NCBI GenBank assembly: GCA_947561395.2
Contig: OX387185.1
Span: forward strand, 21,023,866-21,087,865
DNA: 64,000 bases
Origin: Buxus sempervirens
Taxonomy: Eukaryota > Streptophyta > Magnoliopsida > Buxales > Buxaceae
Direction of reading: 5' to 3'
Position 1 is the stretch's first letter. Each line of letters begins with the position of its first letter. The notes beneath the pieces were generated by a model. The model made no database searches and was not told where the DNA came from. It saw only the letters and a program-made list of their open reading frames with translations. Position numbers and translations under genes: made by a program. Positions 1 through 10,758 of this stretch are shown one piece after another.

Positions 1-764
1 ATGTTTTTAGCGGCGGTAATTGTTGTTTTAGCGGCGGTATCTTACCGCCGCTAAAAGTGTCCTTTTTTGTAGTATATATCGGATACAAGACATAATAATT
101 TCACCGAGCAAATCTTTGTATCCGACATTTGATGTCGGATATGAAGAGGAGCAAGTGTATCCGGCATATTTGGTCGGATACAAATCGAAAAATTACGGAT
201 TTGCCCCTCGACTTGACTGATTCGACCGATTTGACACTTTTGGATATCTGCAGATTGCCCCCTACGAATTTTGGTTTAGTCCTTGAGATATTTGGCAAGT
301 TTTTGATATTTAAAGATTGCCCCTTAAGATATTTTGCTGCGTTTGCTGCCATGTGTGCAGTTCTTTTGCCACGTGTGCAGTTTTTGGTTTTGCTGTTCGG
401 GAACTTCGACAGCTCATATCTCCTTCATCCAGACTCCGATTTGGGCAAACTCAATTGCGTAAGGATCGTATCGGAGTCCTCTATCCAATGACATAGGGCT
501 AAACACCTGGCCCGGGGTTCGACAAAAAGTCAACTTTCGGCTCCCCCTCAAGTTTGACCGCCCGCAGAACCCTCATCTGGACTCCGATTCCTGCAAACTT
601 AGTTGCGTTGGAACCGTGTCGGGATTCTCTATCCGATGAGATAAAGCAAGGTGGTCAACTATCACCTGATAAAAAAGTCAACTTTTTGTCCCCTCAGGGT
701 TTGACTTTTCCGCCAGGGTTTTCATTTTCAGCACTTCCAGGGGTGCAAAAATAAGGTGATTACA
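1..764 (-). mobile_element. Partial Tat-type LTR (5' part in minus orientation), cut by the window edge
   Basis: On the minus strand this begins TGTAATCACC at 764, like the other Tat LTR starts here (TGTAAGCACC, TGTTAGCACC), and it aligns by eye with 35470-36350 of the solo LTR at 32853-36350 in the same orientation. It contains the ~148-bp tandem module (GCGT landmarks near 457 and 605) and a cluster of TATCCG/CGGATA palindromes at 79-185. The rest of the LTR lies left of the window or has been replaced near position 60. It interrupts the LTR at 765-3793: the sequence right of 764 starts in mid-LTR, so ATCCG (765-769) is probably one copy of a target duplication whose partner is outside the window. 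Confidence 0.75.
3..56. repeat. Hairpin with AGCGGCGGTA arms
   Basis: Positions 26-39 and 43-56 form a perfect 14-bp inverted repeat (TTTTAGCGGCGGTA and its complement) around a 3-base loop. A further direct copy of the left arm lies at 4-17. Such arms resemble the terminal inverted repeats of small plant DNA transposons, which is inference only. The motif class differs from the TATCCG palindromes that follow within the same LTR, so this may be the edge of a separate insertion. Confidence 0.5.
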
Positions 765-1202
765 ATCCGATCCAGAGGCCTACCCCTAGGTCATGGGATA
801 GAGGGCTCCGATATGATTCTAACATAACTAAGTTTGCCCAGATCGGAGTTCGGATGGAGAAAATATGAGCTGTCAAATTTTCCGAGCAGCAAAACCGGCA
901 AACTGCACATGTGGCAAAAAGCTGCACACGTGGCGAGTTGCGCAGGAAAATATCTCGGGGATCAAATCCGTGAATATCCAAACGTACGAAATATCCCAGG
1001 GAATAAATCTGTAAAAATCTGAGAATATCGGATTAAATCGAAAATGGCCAGGGACTAAATCTGAAAAATTCAGATTTTCCGACCGACGAGCGGTCGCATT
1101 AAATGTTATGTCATCATATTGCCGCTCGCGTGAATGTGGCAAGCGAGTATGCATTAAGCTTGCGCTCAACGCAAGCTTAGCGGATACCCCTTTTTCCCTC
1201 GC

Positions 1203-1212
1203 CTATATAAAG
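1203..1212 (+). promoter_or_regulatory. LTR TATA box (CTATATAAAG)
   Basis: This is a good TATA match immediately downstream of a GCTTGCGCT/AGCGGAT palindrome cluster (1080-1190) and upstream of a pyrimidine-rich leader. The homologous position in the LTR at 61178 carries CTATTTAAAC (62309-62318). Transcription should start about 30 bases downstream. A likely splice donor for the leader (CAG then GTATTAG) is at 1513. Confidence 0.6.
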
Positions 1213-2224
1213 CCGCGCGACTCTTCGTGCAAAAGGTTGGAAGATTTTCGGATTGGGGAATTTTTCGGTGAAGGTTTTTTTCTCTGGTTGGCTTTTGGTT
1301 TTCGGGAACCTCCTCTCCCGTGGCCTGACTTCCCTCCCTAGCTCCCCAAGCACTCGTCCTTGCCTTCCTACCTCCTCTTCTCTCCTTCTTCTTCATCCTT
1401 CTACCAAAGATCGGAGGAGCTACTTGCTGCAGCTGTTGGAGAAGAAGTTCACAGCTGGTGTGCTTGCTTCGAGGAGGTCACACGCTTCCACAAAGGAGCT
1501 AAGAACCCTCAGGTATTAGTCCCCACTAACTTTTACATCATATATATGAAATCGAGCTACCTTGCATGATTTTTTATGAAAGCATAGTACCTGCCATGCT
1601 TCGAGTAATTTTCGCATGGGATCCCCATACCCGTACCCTTCCTTGGCCATGAGCGGATCTCCAAGGCAGGAGATGATGTTCGTTTGGCTTCATGAGAGAG
1701 TGAGAGTTGCTCCATCACGTTGTTAGTCCAGACATGCCATTGTTCAGGGGTATATCTGATTTGTTTCAAGAGGAGACATGTTCCTCTTCCGTCCTCTCAT
1801 CTAATGTAATCCCATAAACCCCCCCTTCTACTTCCTTTCTCTGAATGTTTGTGTGCATGCACGGGTCCAGTCCAGGCGTAGGTGGAAGTTTTCTTCTTTT
1901 CTTTCTTAAGCATGCAATATATGTCTGTTATTATTTTCTTCTCATTTTGCTAGACATGCCAACATGCTCCCCTAACCCCCTGCCACCTTTTGTCTTGTTG
2001 ATGTGTGCCTGCTACATGCTCCATTCACCCCATTCCCCCCTGTAGCTGTAGTTTGTAGTTGTTCTTTACAGTAAGAGGGTTTGGTTTTCTTTAAAGAGAT
2101 ATGGAGTTGTGTCTTGTAGTAGGTTAGATTAATTTTGATACGTGATTAAGTGTCTTCTAGGAGTCTAGGAAGCACCTGGGAGGTGTTTCGGAGCTTAAAA
2201 AACCAGTCAGAAATGGAGTTTGAG

Positions 2225-2570
2225 CAAAAAACAGAAGCTCGGGTTTCGCAGTGGGTATGCACCGAGCTCGCGCGGAGCTCTCTTTGCATCCGCCGAGCTC
2301 GCGCCTAGCTTGCGCTAAGCTCGTGCGGAGCATTTTTTGCATCCGCCGAGTTCGCGCTTAGCTTGCGCTGAGCTCGCGGGCCGATCGTTTTTTTGGCATC
2401 CGCCGAGCTTCGCGCCTAGCTTGCGCTAAGCTCGCGCGAAGCTCGCGCGGATCACTTTTGCATCCGCCGAGCTCGCGCTGAGCTCGCACCTAGCTCGTGC
2501 GCGGATGCCCCTTTTGCCGATTTTCGGTCCGCCCAGCCCGCGCTGACCTCGCGCCTAGCACCTGAGGTCG
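2225..2570 (+). repeat. GAGCTCGCGC / AGCTTGCGCT palindromic array in LTR
   Basis: Degenerate tandem copies of CCGAGCTCGCGC, TAGCTTGCGCTAAGCTCG and GCATCCGC, many of them self-complementary around GAGCTC or AAGCTT. The same motif class occurs upstream of the TATA box at 1080-1190 and in the homologous LTR at 63335-63720. It gives only spurious short reading frames. Confidence 0.7.
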
Positions 2571-3793
2571 GCGCATACTCTTAAAACATGCCGAATTGCT
2601 ATATTTTTTTTTAAAAACCCAAAAATGCCCTTTACCATACCGCGGGGGGCTTCGCCCCCCCGCACCCCCCACCCCCTTTGTTCACCGCGCGTCCAACTCG
2701 TTCCTTGGACCCAGCATAGTGAGCCAGTCCCTCCTTGGTAAATGTTAGTTTTGATATGTTTCTATGATGTATATTCTATAACTTTTGCTAGACATGGGTG
2801 GCATTCCTAAATCAAGCCAAATGAACCAATAGGGTTTTCGGGTCACCCGGAAACCCAATATGGGACTTGGACCCCCGATCCAATTTGATTTCCTGTGGGC
2901 CTTCCAACAGGCCCCACCAAGCCTAATGAACACAATGGAATGCATGCATGTGACCTAATCAAGATACATAAATGAACTAATCTATCCGGGCGGGTCAAAC
3001 CTAATGCGGCCCACCCGAACTTATTAGTGAATTAATGCATGAAATGCGTGGTTTGGCCGAGACCAAGGGCAAGGGCCTATCGGGCTCGCCAAAGCCCACT
3101 AATCAAACCAAGGAAGGGTGCAAACCCTAGACTTCAGAGAGCTGAGCTTTCAAGCCCAGATTTGGACTACGGGCCCCAAGCCCAGTGCCCAACTCACTTT
3201 GGCAAATTAAAAAGATAAATCCAATAAAATTTCTTGGCCACCATGTGGGCCCACCTAAGGGGCCCACAAACCAGTCCAGCCCACCTTTTCATGGAAAACA
3301 CTTAAACTTCAAATCTGAACCTAAAGTAAAATCAATACACTTAACCAAAGCCCAAAGGGCCTCCTAGGATAAACCGAGGCCCACAAGGGTACACGGGCTT
3401 GACTAAGCCCACCAAGGACACCGTGGGCCTTCCAACGGGGCCCATCCAACCGGACTCAGATTACTTAATTAATCAAGATAAAAGAAATTAAAGGGACCCA
3501 CACCACTCAGGTGGTCCCGCCAGACTTAACCAAGCTGTATATCGGATTAGGAATCAAGTGAGACCAGAGTAAGCTGACTCAAACCAGGATAAACCTAAGG
3601 GATCCGTCACCCGACGGGGTGGACCGGGGTGTCTACGGACTTCCCCGGACCACAACCGAGACCCTACTTAGAATCTCAAAGCCGCAGACCAAAAGCCCTA
3701 ATAGACAAGGTTAGGCACCCAGGTGTCCGCCTGCACCCCATCAAGCGGTGGCGACTCCGAATTTTCCCGTGCCGCGTTTCCGACGCGTGCACA

Positions 3794-4736
3794 CCATGCA
3801 TGAACAAGATCCTGATTTTCCTTTGATTGAGATGAGCCCACTTTTTTCACATCACTGTCCGAAATAGTTGTACTGATATCCCTCTGAAAAAAAAAATCCA
3901 CCCAGTAGTGATATTTGGAACCACATAATTCATGATTGACACATGGCTGACTTTCTGCAATTTTTTGTTCTTGAAACAAACAGATTTGACTGCTGTGTTT
4001 GCTTCCTGTTCCTGAAGTAATTCTTGAATTGCCTTGTTTATGCAAATATTCAAAATCCGATTTTGTTCCTTTAAAAATCTGAATACATCCGTCACTTGAA
4101 CACTCCAAACTCTTTGATAATTCCTTTTTGTGAACCTGAATGATAAGCCTGGTTTTAATCCTAATCCTTGTATCCAAGTTAACTCCTTTTCTTTGCAATC
4201 ACTGGTATATGCTTTACTTTGGGCATGCTTGTGAATTCATTGCATGTTCTCAATTTGGAGCTAAACACTTGTAGGGTCTGATATGAACCGATTCATGACC
4301 CAACTACTATTAAAACATCTTGGCATGAAACAACTAGTTTTCAGAATTTGCTCCTTCGTGCCAATTTAAGCATGCCTTGATTGTTCTGAAACCAAGTAAA
4401 ATAAACCATTAGGTTTTAGAAACAAAATAAATTTCAATCTCAGAATTTAAATTTTAACAAGCACTTTTCTTCTCTTTCTCTTTTTTCTTTTTGTTGTATA
4501 ATGATAATACATAAGAAAAAAATAACAACAAAGAAATAGTAAATTTTCCCAAAAACAAAATTTTGGAGCACTGAATGAAGTCCTCTTTGGTAGGATCCCA
4601 ATTTGGTTGTTATTCTGAGGCATTTTCCCTTATATTCTTCATTGTTCAATCCTGCAAAAAATTTAAACTTAATGAAAAACAATAATAAAATTTTACAGAA
4701 AGCAATAACAAATCATCTCCCAGATTTGAACCGCAA
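3794..4736. other. Non-coding stretch between LTR and PMD gene
   Basis: AT-rich sequence with no recognisable gene. A minus-strand open frame covering 3698-4198 has no family features that I recognise and runs into the neighbouring LTR, so I do not call it. The stretch may be the 5' flank of the PMD gene at 4737 and part of the internal region of element B. I see no PPT, PBS or LTR end other than the LTR end at 3793. Confidence 0.5.
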
Positions 4737-7573
4737 ATGGCTCGCGTTCGATCAGCCTCCAGGGATCTTGCAGATGAGCCCTCTTCTTCTAGGGTTCAGC
4801 GGGATCATACTGATGTGGCCTCATCTTCGAGTGCCGAGAGGGATTCTGATTCAGACATCCCTGATCTTCCTTCTGGGGATTCGCATGAGGCTACCCCAGA
4901 GGTATACTCTAATCCTTTTGAATTTTAAGTTCATTCCCAAAATCCTTCACCCTGATTATTTCTTCCTTCCAATTATTTCCTTAGCCGGTAGTTGAGGCTC
5001 CAGACAGAGGCAAAGGCCGTAGAGGGCGCCGAGGCGGAGGCAAGGACGGAGGCCATGATGAGGGCCATAGAGGAGCTTGCAGAGGAGGCCGTGGCAGAGA
5101 TGAGGCTCGGACCAGGGTTGAGGTCCTTGAGACCGTTGCATCACAGATTAGGGATACCGACCTGCTACATGGCCTGAGGACTCATCCCTCAGCTTGTATC
5201 AGGGCGGATATCCCTTTAGAGTATCCCTTGTCTCATTATCGAGGGAGCTGAGCCAGCTTCATCAGATTTATCGGAGACTGCAGTTCAGCCTTTCGTCGGG
5301 AGTTAGGCTTGTTTGGTTTCGGCTTCTTCATCACCATTCCAGATGTGCGCCTAGATTGAGCCCTTATTGCTCGAGAGGTTCTTTCCGGAGACGCTGAGCT
5401 TCCATTTTCCAGATGTTGAGATTGGGATCCGACCATCTGACTTCACGCTTATCACCGGGATTAGGATGACTGGTGATATTATTCCTGAGATGGTGATGCC
5501 AGATTCTGAGGAGATTTCTTCCTATCTTGGATATATAGTGTTGCCTCCAGAGGCATGGGATAGAGGGAGAGCCAGATTGTCTCTGACTTGGTTGAGAGAG
5601 ACCTTTCGGAGGAGGCAGCTTGGCCAGCTCGCCACTAGTCATCCAGTTTTTCCGTTTGCCTTCCGCTTCATCTTCTTGTACATGATGGGCTCCTGCTTCT
5701 TCCCAGAGGACACGGCTTCTGTTAGTCCTCATTTTTTGAGTTTATTGGGAGATTTGCAGCGAGCGAGCAGGTATGCCTGGGGCCCGCTCATTTTTGGCAC
5801 CATTCTGGCTGGTTTGCGCCGGTCAGTTAGCGGCCTCTCTACTTCCCGAGGAGCTGGAGTTGGGTGCAAATTATTCTGGTCCTTCCTGCAGGTGAAACAC
5901 CTATTTCTCTTCTCTTTCTTTCTCTTCCTCTCTTTTCTTTATTCTTCTGACCCTTTTTCTTCCTTTTGCAGTTTTTTGCTAGGGTTTATATCCCCTATTT
6001 TCGCCCTACCTCTATGATGTCAGAGGAGACATATCCCATGGCTCGTAGATGGTGCCATGTGGACCACGACTCTGAAAAGAGTCGTCCTAGGTCTGCTCGG
6101 GCTCATCTGGACAGACTGTATCGGTCTAAGGTAAGCTTCTTTAATTCTTCCTTTTTCCCTTTTCTGAATCACATGTCTAATATTCTTCTTTCTGTTTTTC
6201 AGCTGTTCGTCCCCCGGATGGAGGACATTCATGAGGTGCTAGCCTTGCATGCGGCTAGAGATGATGCCTTTGCCCCTGACCAGAGACATTAGCGCTACTA
6301 GTTTTTCATTGGTCAGATGGGCAGCATCTAGTATTGTGGCGAGCGCTTCTTTTATCAGCACATTGGAGTACCTCGGATTCCTGCCATCCCACCAGATTCT
6401 ACTCCTTCTTTTCCTCCTATGCCTGTTGATTCTGCTCAGTTCTAGATTGGATTGAGTATTGTTAGAGGAGGGTGACTATGATGCCTGGTTTAGGCAGGCT
6501 TCAGTTGGGTGCCTCATGCCACCCATGCCTATCCGTGGCGGAGTCACGGAGATAGGAGGGGTAGTGATCAGGGCCTACGATACGACGGTATGCCTTCTTC
6601 TTTTTGATCTTCCATTCTTATATTCTATTTGGATTTGGTATTTTCTGACACCTTCTCTTCTATTTCAGGAGGCTCAGTTGGCAGAGATCCGGTCTCGGTA
6701 TGCTGATATAGAGTGCCAGCGGGATGTTGCTATTGCCGAGCGGGACGCCCTCTTCATTACCATTTCAGACCTCTGGGGACAGCTTGCCAGGGCACAGGGC
6801 CAAGCGGGTCCATCTCATACCCAGGTTAATTCTTTACCTCTTTTCATTCCTGTTCTTATATATGTTTATCCTGTTCTGACTAAAATTTCTTTTCTTATTT
6901 TCAGGATGACACAGCTGGCCCTTCTTCACCTGCTTCATCACTGCCTATGCATCTCCATGGCGAGGTTTTCTCTGTGGCACGGGTGGAGTTCGTGACCTCT
7001 CCTAGACCAGTAGAGGTTCCTGCAGCAGAGCCCGAGATCGAGACTGAGGTTGCACCTACTGCTGTCCCTACTACTGAGGACATGCCAGAGTCTGCTCCAG
7101 CTCCAGAGACCGCTCCTGATGCGCCTACTGAGATGGATATGGAGCCTACTAAGGAGGCTGCTGTGGTGGAGCCTAATGATGAGGCTATGGTGATAGAGGA
7201 GGCTGCTGCTGAGCTTGTAGAGCCTATGCTTGATGCTGATGCGCCTAGGGCGTCCATTCCTGCTGATCCTGCCATGGAGCCCGTTGTGACCAAGGAGGTG
7301 CCTACTGCTGCCGATCCTGTGACTGAGCCAGTCCCTACGGATTCTGATACTGAGTCGGGGGGATATGTAGATACCTCGGGGTACGTTCCTCCTGATCATC
7401 CCACTGCTGGCCTTGTGCCTTTATATATGTGGTATGATATTCAGTCTATTTTGAGCAGGATGACCCGTAGTATTACTCGTCGCCTTGTGGAGCATGTCTT
7501 TGAGCATCGGTGGCCTTCAGGCAGTGGTCGAGGCAGAGGACGTGGTTATGGCCGCAGGGGTGGACCTAGATAG
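4737..7573 (+). pseudogene. Plant mobile domain (PMD) gene, multi-exon, decayed
   Basis: A plus-strand gene read as about six exons: 4737-4901, 4985 to 5891, 5972-6130, 6203 to 6587, 6669-6824 and 6905-7573. All the introns show GT...AG. The N-terminus is Ser/Asp-rich, followed by Gly/Arg-rich exon 2. The PMD core (5287-6290) includes LERFFPETLSFHFPDVEI, LSLTWLRETF, SRYAWGPLIFG and FFARVYIPYFRP, as in MAIN/MAIL-type proteins and the mobile-domain ORFs carried by plant transposons. The last exon is a Pro/Glu/Ala-rich acidic stretch with an RGRGRGYGRRGG tail. Exon 2 has an in-frame stop and then a frame change near 5355. Exon 4 has TAG stops around 6290-6345. It is therefore a pseudogene, unless alternative splicing skips the breaks. 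It lies antisense to element B's gag-pol and upstream of a second plus-strand gene. The domain call is confident; exon limits are inferred from splice signals. Confidence 0.75.
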
Positions 7574-7874
7574 ACAAATTAGATTAGGATACCTCATGTA
7601 CTTGCATTTTTCCAAAAGCAACCGTATTTATATTACGAGCAAGCTGTGCCCATAATTTTAATGTGGGCGCACTCTGCCCGAAAATTTTTTACAGTCACAG
7701 TGTGTCCGCACTTTTTATACGGGCACGCCACACTCGTATTACAAATACGGATTTTATTGCTTTTTTCGAATTTTCTATATAAACTCATGGGGAACGTCAT
7801 TGTGACTCTTTTAATAGTTTGGAAACTCCCTGAGCTCTTCGTTTTTTGCTTTCCTGGGCTTCTTTGGTGCTTCC
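7574..7874 (+). promoter_or_regulatory. Promoter region of the DUF7745-like gene, with palindromes and TATA box
   Basis: A TATA box, CTATATAAAC at 7775-7784, lies about 90 bases before the ATG at 7875. Just upstream (7635-7760) are several half-palindromes of the CCCGTA/TACGGG class, for example GTGCCCATAATTTTAATG, TATACGGGC and CGTATTACAAATACGG. The same class sits next to the TATA box in element A's LTRs (9970-10195) and in element B's leader (50650-50790), which ties this promoter to the surrounding Tat elements rather than to an unrelated host gene. Confidence 0.6.
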
Positions 7875-8354
7875 ATGGCTTCCCTTGCCCCTTTCTCTTC
7901 TATTGATGGACCTCCTCCTGCAAGACAACCTGTTAGATCAAAACCTCCTAATCTCACTAGGTACAATGTTGTGGATTCCTTCTATGATAGGTGGGTTAAC
8001 TTCATGACCCTTGATGAGGAGATTCGTTGGGATTCCATCCACTTAGGCCACATCCTACACATCCCTAAAATTCCCTTTAAGTGGGAAATTATTGAAGCTT
8101 TGATTGGACACTGGGTACCTGAATTGAATCTCTTCAGTTTTGATGACAAAGAGATGACTCCTACAATAGAAGAAGTTGAAAGCATCCTTGGCGTAAGGTT
8201 TTCTGAAAAAGTTGTGAACCCGCCCCTAAAGCCTAGCTACAAAAAGGAGGCTTCCACCTTCTTGGGTATAGGGAAGAAGGACTTAGGAAATTCTGATACA
8301 CTGTTGACCTTGTCCAAGACTTTTTTGACAGAAAAACTTCTAAGGGGTGAGGAC
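7875..8354 (+). pseudogene. DUF7745-like protein gene, 5' part of exon 1 (split by element A)
   Basis: ATG at 7875, then 160 open codons to the last base before element A's LTR. Recognisable family features are the FMTLDEEIRWDSIHLGHIL region, ALIGHWVPELNLFSFDDKEM and TPTIEEVESILGV. The TPT-I/L-EE motif is a hallmark of the ORF1-type proteins of Tat/Ogre elements that I know as DUF7745 (name from memory). The frame continues without loss at 40312, after the duplicated AGGAC (40307-40311). The gene was therefore whole until A inserted. It is antisense to element B. The function of the family is unknown. Confidence 0.8.
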
Positions 8355-9957
8355 TGTGCGCACCTAAAACCTGGATCCTAGACCGCACACCAGGCGCACG
8401 TTCCGTGCGTGCCTCGGGATTTTTGGAGTCGCCACTGCCTGAGAGTGCAGGCAGACACGGTTTTGCCCTATCCGGGTCTAAGTCTGGTCTGCGGCTTATT
8501 AGAGATCTAGCTAAGTCCTCGGTTACGGTTCGGGGAAGCCCTAAGACACCCCGGTCCGCCACGTCGGTCTGACGGGCCCCTCGAGTCTCCCTGGTTTTTT
8601 AGTCAATTTCACCCTTTTCCTAGACCAGCATGCTACCTTGTTAGGTCTGGCGGGGCCCGCTGGAGGTGTGGGTCCCTTTTTATTTGATTTTATCTTTTTA
8701 TTTATTTAAGTGAAGTGGGTCGGACCCGGGTCCCGTTGGAAGACCCGTGGGTTGCCATGGTTGGGCCTTGGGCCCAGTTGGGTTATTGGGTAACCCATTT
8801 GGTTATTTACTTAAACTATTTACACATGCCATGGGCTTAGTGGGCTTGGATTTGGCCCATTAGCCAAGGGTCAAAGGGCATGGACCTGTTTATTGAAAAC
8901 AGGCCTGGTACGGGCCAGTCAAAAGTGGACCACTCATGTGGGCCAAAAGGAGGTCTTGGTGGGCCCATTTGGGCCCACGGTCCAAAGATGGGCTTAAGAT
9001 AGCCCAAATTGTTTAGGGGGCTGGTTCAGGTCGGTTCGGGTCGGAATAGATCCAACCGGGCCGAAAAAATTACATTTTTTTTATATTACTTTTACATTAG
9101 CCCGTATTGTCTATACGGTCCACCGTCGCCCGTAGACGAAATCCGGTTTGCCTTGCCCGTAAAACAAACACGGTCCTGACTGGACCGCTTTGAATTTACG
9201 GGCGCAGCTTATTCTACGCTTTTGCTGCCAATTCTTCTCGGGATCTGTTCCGTGGCCTTCTCAGGTGTTCCAGAGACCTCTGTTAAGCTTCTGGGTTCCT
9301 TCAAGATGCTGCATTGACTTCATTAGGCTTTCAAAACCACCTTTCTTCTCTTTTCATGTTCTTTGGGTCTTGGGCTTCTTTCCCTTTTTTATTTGTTCAA
9401 CCAACCACATCCCTCATTCAAGAGAGAGGAGGAGATAGTACAAAAATTCATATATCTTCAAAAGAACAAAATGAGTAATTAAATTTGTTGATTAAAGTGT
9501 CATTTAGACCCTTTCTTCCTCCTTTTTTTTTATGATGATCATCTTCCTGAAGTTGGCCTCTCATGTATTTCAAAAACAGCAATTGGATCAGTGGTCACAA
9601 GAACAAAATATAGAAAAGAATCTTGAAGAGATATTGAAATTGACAATGTTATATTGTAAAGCTTAACATACTTACAGTAAGGTTCACTTGTTGGTTCCGA
9701 TTGAATTGGGCAGCGCTTCCGCGTCCTCTGGGATTTCCAAGGTTTGATCTTGAAAGAAATTTGGTAGGAGGTTATGCTTAAGGGAAGATTAGAGAAGGTT
9801 TGGGCATAGTTTTGGCAAGGTGAGGGATATTTTGGGGATTAAATAGGGTTAGGTGTTGGAGTGGTGGCATGATGGCAGGGTTCGGCCATGGGTAGCTTCA
9901 GGAGGGCAGGGGTTATGGCCAGAGGAGAGGGCTTGTTGAAATGGGGGGGAGGCCTCT

Positions 9958-9967
9958 CTATTTATAG
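9958..9967 (-). promoter_or_regulatory. Element A LTR TATA box (CTATAAATAG)
   Basis: Reads CTATAAATAG on the minus strand, directly downstream of the CCCGTACTTCAAGTACGGG palindrome cluster. It is repeated in the other LTR at 39522-39531. Transcription would begin near 9930, with a Pro/Leu-rich pyrimidine leader and a donor at 9675. Confidence 0.65.
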
Positions 9968-9969
9968 GC

Positions 9970-10195
9970 ACAAAGGGGCGTGCCCGTACTTGAAGTACGG
10001 GTGTCCCTTGCCCGTACTTCAAGTACGGGCGTGCCTTGCCCGTAATTCAAATACGGGCGAAAAACGCACATTTGCAAATCTCGCGAATCAGCCGTACGGG
10101 ACGCGTGTCCTGCCGTACAGCGATGCGTGTCTTCTTCCAGAAGCTTGCCCGTATTTCAAATACGGGCATGCCCTACCCGTAATTGAAATACGGTC
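9970..10195. repeat. CCCGTA...TACGGG palindrome cluster
   Basis: Successive near-perfect inverted repeats: CCCGTACTTGAAGTACGGG, CCCGTACTTCAAGTACGGG, CCCGTAATTCAAATACGGG and CCCGTATTTCAAATACGGG, plus GCCGTACGG pieces. A second, shorter set of the same class lies at 9096-9200. The right LTR copy is at 39545-39760. Confidence 0.85.
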
Positions 10196-10742
10196 CAGGA
10201 CGTTTTTAAAATGTGTGGATTTCAAACCTTTATTCAATTTGGTTTTTTGCAAGATTTCGTTCGATTTCTTTAATTATTTTATTGAAAAGCGAGATTCCTT
10301 TTATTAAAATTTTATTAAACACATTTATCTTATTTATTTTATTGGTTTATTCCATTTTTTGCTGCTTTCTTGCCATGTGGGAAATTTTTTTGAAACTTCA
10401 ACTGCTCATAACTTCTTCATCCGGTGTCCGATTTCAGCAAACTTAGTGTCGTTGGAACCGGCTCGGAACCACCTATTCATTGGGATCAATTTTGACAGCT
10501 GAATTGGGGTCGAGCAAAGAGTCAACTTTTTGCTCCCCAAAAGTTTGACCAACTCATAATTTTCTCATCTGGACTCCGATTCCAGCAAATTCAGTTGCGT
10601 TGGAACCGTGTCAAAATGCTCTTTTCAATGAGATGAAGTTTGATGGCCAAATTTACTTGAATCAAAAGTCAATTTTTGACCCCCTCAGGGTTTGACTTTT
10701 CATTTTTCTTTATTTCGGGGGTGCAAAAATCAGGTGCTAACA

Positions 10743-10758
10743 GCTGCCTCTGTTTGCC
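10743..10758 (-). other. Element A polypurine tract
   Basis: Immediately before the 3' LTR on the minus strand the sequence reads GGCAAACAGAGGCAGC. A homologous block, GCAAAGAGGGGTAGC, abuts the LTR start at 55142, which supports a conserved plus-strand priming site. Confidence 0.6.

Larger units (their letters stand above)
765..3793 (+). mobile_element. 5'-truncated Tat-type LTR, plus orientation
   Basis: Aligns by eye with the LTR starting at 61178, from about 61867 onward: same leader, TATA region, leader intron donor and GAGCTCGCGC-type array. It ends GTGCACA at 3793, matching other Tat LTR ends (GCGCACA). Its last 250 bases match the complement of the solo LTR start at 32853. No primer binding site follows 3793, so it behaves as a solo or orphan LTR. 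Its first part lies left of the window, displaced by the LTR fragment at 1-764. No coding capacity is visible. Confidence 0.75.
8355..10742 (-). mobile_element. Element A 3' LTR (2388 bp)
   Basis: Near-identical to 37921-40306, with roughly 65-70 differences counted by eye (about 3%). Seen from the minus strand it contains a two-copy ~148-bp module at its 5' end (GTTGGAACC at 10451 and 10599), a CCCGTA/TACGGG palindrome cluster (9970-10195), a TATA box CTATAAATAG (9958-9967), a strong splice donor GTAAGTATG (GT at 9675-9674), a second CCCGTA/TACGG cluster (9096-9200) and a GGCCCA-rich tract (8690-9010). It abuts the split DUF7745-like gene at 8354. Confidence 0.95.

Noticed and set aside
3698-4198. 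166-codon minus-strand frame as a gene
   Set aside because: It overlaps the LTR end at 3793, has no recognisable domain and no promoter or splice context.
6901-7399. Long minus-strand frames (Ser/Ala- or Arg-rich) under the last PMD exon
   Set aside because: Mirror frames of the low-complexity acidic exon at 6905-7573; they have no independent support.
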